Origin: G963664225 sp964538065 | GTDB taxonomy: Bacteria > Verrucomicrobiota > Verrucomicrobiia > Limisphaerales > UBA1319 | Assembly: GCA_964538065.1 (NCBI GenBank) | Contig: CAZIDG010000153.1 | Span: 1-7,432, forward strand | Length of the DNA stretch: 7,432 nt | Direction of reading: 5' to 3' | In this document: piece by piece, positions 5,191-7,432 of the stretch | Layout: each line of letters opens with the position of its first letter | How positions within the stretch are numbered: position 1 is the stretch's first letter | Notes under the pieces: model-generated | Seen by the model: only the letters and a program-made list of their open reading frames with translations | What the model was told of the DNA's origin: nothing | Databases searched by the model: none | Made by a program: the position numbers and the translations under genes

Positions 5191-6189
5191 ATGATCCAGC
5201 GCATGTCACGCTCCACATTCTCGGTTTTTGGATACCTGGCTTTGTGCGCAGCACTGGCCATGACGTTTTTAACGGGTTGCGGCAAGCCCACCGCAGATAC
5301 TCCGCCCGCAGCGCCGCCCGCCTCCAAGGCTCCCAAGTCGTCCTACACCATTGGCATGAGCCAGTGCAACCTGGGCGAGCCGTGGCGGGTGCAGATGAAC
5401 GCGGCGGTCAAGGCTGCGGCCGACACGCATCCGGAGCTGAAGGTCGTCTTCAAGGACGCCCAGAACGACACGCTCAAACAGCGCGCCCATGTGGAGGAAT
5501 TCGTGAGCGCGGGGGTGGACTTGATCATCATCAGCCCCAAGGAGGCCCAGCCGCTCACCGAGCCGGTGGCGCGGGCCATGGACGCGGGCATACCCGTGAT
5601 CGTGCTCGATCGCCGTCTGCTGGGCGACAAATTCACCTGCTTCATCGGCGCGGACAACAAGAAGATCGGCCGCGCGGCCGGCGAGTGGATTGTTAAAACG
5701 CTTGGCGGCAAGGGCCGCGTGGTGGAATTGAAGGGCCTGATGACCTCCACGCCCGGCCAGGATCGCCACAGCGGCTTCCGCGAAGGCATCGCGGGCTCGC
5801 AGGTGGAGATCATTTTCGAGGCGGACATGAAATGGCTGGAGCCGGATGCCCGCAAGGAAATGGAGTCGGCCCTGGCGCGGTTTGACAAGATCGACCTGGT
5901 GTATGCGCACAACGACCCGGGCGCACACGGCGCGTACCTGGCCGCCAAGGCCGCCAACCGCGAGAAGGAGATGAAGTTTGTGGGCATCGACGCCCTGCCC
6001 CAGGAGGGCGTGGCCTATGTGTCCCAGGGTTTGTTGAGCGCCACCTTTGAATATCCGACGGGCGGCGCCGAGGCCATTGACACCGCCCTGAAGATCTTCA
6101 AGGGCGAAAAGGTGCCCAAGGAAATCACGCTGGGCTCGCGCCTGTTCACCAAGGAAAACGCGTCCACCGGCGGCGAGATTCTGAAATAG
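5191..6189 (+). CDS. Sugar ABC transporter substrate-binding lipoprotein (RbsB-like)
   Basis: This is a periplasmic binding protein of the Peripla_BP_4/RbsB family. The lipobox FLTGC lies 26 residues from the ATG at 5203 (30 from 5191), so the protein is lipid anchored, followed by a Pro/Ala linker. Numbered from 5203, the first lobe starts at SYTIGMSQCNLGEPW (47-61) and includes GVDLIIISP (104-112), IPVIVLDR (130-137) and CFIGADN (146-152). Likely ligand contacts by analogy with RbsB are D136 and R137, R188 (QDRHSGF), N237 and D238 (AHNDPG) and D263 (GIDA). The C-terminal lobe ends with LFTKENASTGGEIL. The frame is open further upstream to 5059, but no signal-like sequence is there. I use 5191 because GAG (5178-5180) is ten bases before it; 5203 is a close alternative. 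No permease or ATPase gene is adjacent and a terminator follows, so the gene looks monocistronic. The sugar cannot be identified. Confidence 0.9.
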   Translation: MIQRMSRSTFSVFGYLALCAALAMTFLTGCGKPTADTPPAAPPASKAPKSSYTIGMSQCNLGEPWRVQMNAAVKAAADTHPELKVVFKDAQNDTLKQRAHVEEFVSAGVDLIIISPKEAQPLTEPVARAMDAGIPVIVLDRRLLGDKFTCFIGADNKKIGRAAGEWIVKTLGGKGRVVELKGLMTSTPGQDRHSGFREGIAGSQVEIIFEADMKWLEPDARKEMESALARFDKIDLVYAHNDPGAHGAYLAAKAANREKEMKFVGIDALPQEGVAYVSQGLLSATFEYPTGGAEAIDTALKIFKGEKVPKEITLGSRLFTKENASTGGEILK

Positions 6190-6222
6190 GGTGCATGGCA
6201 CCGGACGGATAGGCTTCCGTCC
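6190..6222 (+). other. Two tandem perfect stem-loops in the 3' untranslated region
   Basis: Directly after the stop codon, GGTGC-ATG-GCACC (6190-6202) forms a perfect five-pair hairpin. The very next base begins GGACGGA-TAGGCT-TCCGTCC (6203-6222), a perfect seven-pair hairpin. Neither is followed by a T-tract. With the terminator at 6243 they give three consecutive hairpins in the 3' end of the sugar-binding transcript. They may block 3' exonucleases or form part of a 3'-derived small RNA. Confidence 0.5.
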
Positions 6223-6242
6223 CCTGACACGGTTTTGATTCG

Positions 6243-6275
6243 AGGCGGGTCCATTGTGACCCGCCTTTTCCTTTT
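6243..6275 (+). terminator. Intrinsic terminator of the sugar-binding gene
   Basis: AGGCGGGTC (6243-6251) and GACCCGCCT (6258-6266) make a perfect nine-pair, GC-rich stem with a six-base loop, followed by TTTTCCTTTT (6266-6275). This is a textbook rho-independent terminator for the plus strand, 53 bases after the stop codon. Its T-tract touches the stop codon of the convergent DsbD gene (6275-6277). On the minus strand the hairpin is followed by CGAATCAAAACC, so it is not bidirectional. Confidence 0.88.
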
Positions 6276-7432
6276 CATCGCGCAGCTTCGTTGAGGGCGT
6301 TGAGGACGATCTGCGGCGTCAGCAACTCGGGCAGGACGATGGGCGCGGCCTGGGCCGAGCGGGGATACACCACCACCAGCGGGACACCGGCGCGCCCGAA
6401 ACGGTTAAGCTCATCCGTGATTTGCGGCGGAGTGCGGGTGTAATCGCCCAGGAGCGCGACGGCGTTGAGCTCCTTCAATTTCTCGCGCACCGAAGCGATC
6501 TCGATGCTGGTCTTCTTATTCACCTGGCAGGTGGCGCACCATTTGGCAGTGAAATCGACAAACACGATGCGCCCTTCCGCCCGTGCGCGGGCCACCGCCT
6601 CCGGGCTCCAGGCCTGCCATGGAATGCCACCAGGATCGGCAGTCACAACCCCTGTCTGAGCAGCGGGCGCAATGGGGGATCGCCAGCGCAGTTCCTTTTC
6701 AAGGGCATGGAAATAGCCAATCATCACCAATGCCACCGCGATGCCCAGGGCCAGACCACGGCGCGCCCGGCCGCGTTGATAGAATTCCCCATACACCCAG
6801 GCCGCCAGGGCCACGATGACCAGGAACATGCCCAGCCAGAACACGCGATCACCAAAGGAGTCGGAGGCAATGTTGAACAACCACACCGCCGTGGCGAGCA
6901 TCGGGAAGCCCATGGCGACCTTGAACCTCTCCATCCACGCGCCCGGTTTGGGTAAAAAGCGCAGCCAGGCCGGGTGCCAGCTCAGGGCCACGTAAGGCGC
7001 CGCCAACCCGAGGCCCACGGCGAAGAAGATCAGCACAATGATGAACGGATTGGACTGTGTGAAGGCAAACCCCAGGGCCGATCCCAGGAAAGGCGCCGTG
7101 CAGGGTGTCGCGAGCACGGTGGCCAGCACGCCGTTGAAGAATGCGCCCGCAGCCCCTTCGCGGCCCGCCAGGCCCGATGCCGCAGTCATCACCGAACTGC
7201 TCATCACCACCTCAAAGACGCCAAAGAGGTTCAAGGCGATCAAGGTGACCAACACGGTGAGCACCACCAGAAACTGGGGATTGCTGAATTGCATGCCCCA
7301 CCCCGCCCGGTGACCGGCGGCCTTGACCGCGATCACCAGCGCCGCCAGCGCTGCAAAGGATGCCAGCACACCCAGGCCATACACCAGGCCCATCATGCGG
7401 ACCCGCCGGGGGGCCTCCTTGCTCTGGGTGAC
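6275..7432 (-). CDS. dsbD: DsbD/ScsB-type thiol-disulfide transporter, C-terminal part (5' end outside window)
   Basis: The frame is open without a stop to the window edge. The ATG at 7396 is internal, because the preceding codons read KEAPRRVRMMGLVYGLGV, which matches the loop and helix inside the DsbD membrane domain. Numbered from that Met, membrane helices lie near 3-25, 40-64, 84-112, 117-137, 163-176, 186-204 and 212-230. C99 in ATPCTAPFLG is the second redox cysteine of the membrane domain; its partner (the TPCVLP-type motif) must lie beyond the edge. Residues about 255-373 form a periplasmic thioredoxin-like domain with active site WCATC (286-290) in VDFTAKWCATC and cis-proline in AGVPLVVVYP. 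DsbD relays electrons from cytoplasmic thioredoxin to periplasmic disulfide isomerases and cytochrome c maturation. The motif VDFTAKWCATCQVNKK resembles the ScsB-like branch. The stop codon overlaps the T-tract of the convergent terminator. Confidence 0.92.
   Translation of the reverse strand, partial: VTQSKEAPRRVRMMGLVYGLGVLASFAALAALVIAVKAAGHRAGWGMQFSNPQFLVVLTVLVTLIALNLFGVFEVVMSSSVMTAASGLAGREGAAGAFFNGVLATVLATPCTAPFLGSALGFAFTQSNPFIIVLIFFAVGLGLAAPYVALSWHPAWLRFLPKPGAWMERFKVAMGFPMLATAVWLFNIASDSFGDRVFWLGMFLVIVALAAWVYGEFYQRGRARRGLALGIAVALVMIGYFHALEKELRWRSPIAPAAQTGVVTADPGGIPWQAWSPEAVARARAEGRIVFVDFTAKWCATCQVNKKTSIEIASVREKLKELNAVALLGDYTRTPPQITDELNRFGRAGVPLVVVYPRSAQAAPIVLPELLTPQIVLNALNEAAR

Noticed and set aside
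5269..6201. 310-residue open frame on the minus strand
   Set aside because: It lies antisense to the well-supported sugar-binding gene, has no domain, signal or ribosome site, and is expected from GC-rich third codon positions on the other strand.
7394..7396. ATG as the start of the DsbD gene
   Set aside because: The frame is open to the window edge, and the sequence on both sides of the ATG matches the interior of the DsbD membrane domain, so the true start is outside.

Overview
The window looks like a chromosomal segment of a Gram-negative, high-GC bacterium, most likely from the Verrucomicrobiota (Planctomycetota is the next best guess). The evidence is a secreted DUF1080 protein next to a TIM-barrel sugar isomerase, a secreted PQQ-like beta-propeller with the DWPCFRGP N-terminus common in that superphylum, two or more lipoproteins, and a Pro/Ala-rich protein carrying a KKETVRINLPPKP block that I associate with Verrucomicrobia. 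This assignment rests on recognising protein families, not on a marker gene. I see no RNA gene, insertion sequence, CRISPR array or clear sign of horizontal transfer, and coding is dense (no gene-free stretch above 200 bases).

Layout. Positions 47-3083 hold three plus-strand genes: a secreted DUF1080 (3-keto-disaccharide hydrolase type) protein, a xylose-isomerase-like TIM-barrel sugar epimerase/isomerase 51 bases behind it, and an exported PQQ-like beta-propeller with its own perfect TATAAT box. Positions 3118-4535 form a probable minus-strand operon read as Pro/Ala-rich tail-anchored protein, thioredoxin, LEA14-like lipoprotein, with a TTGACA-N17-TAGCCT promoter in front. A small secreted protein of unknown function follows on the minus strand (4725-5072). 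It is divergent from a plus-strand sugar-binding lipoprotein (5191-6189), and the 118-base gap between them holds an interleaved inverted repeat. The sugar-binding gene ends in a chain of perfect stem-loops and an intrinsic terminator. The convergent gene at the right edge is the C-terminal part of a DsbD/ScsB-type thiol-disulfide transporter whose N-terminus lies outside the window.

How they may work together. The DUF1080 protein, TIM-barrel enzyme and sugar-binding lipoprotein fit uptake and catabolism of sugars or keto-glycosides. Thioredoxin and DsbD both belong to thiol redox (DsbD draws electrons from cytoplasmic thioredoxin), but they are in separate transcription units. The sugar-binding lipoprotein has no permease or ATPase beside it.

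The most interesting signals are four. Probable first genes of transcription units have a -10 box only 10-15 bases before the ATG and no Shine-Dalgarno, while internal cistrons tend to have one. The 3' end of the sugar-binding gene is highly structured. The divergent region carries an interleaved palindrome. The tail-anchored low-complexity protein is apparently undescribed.
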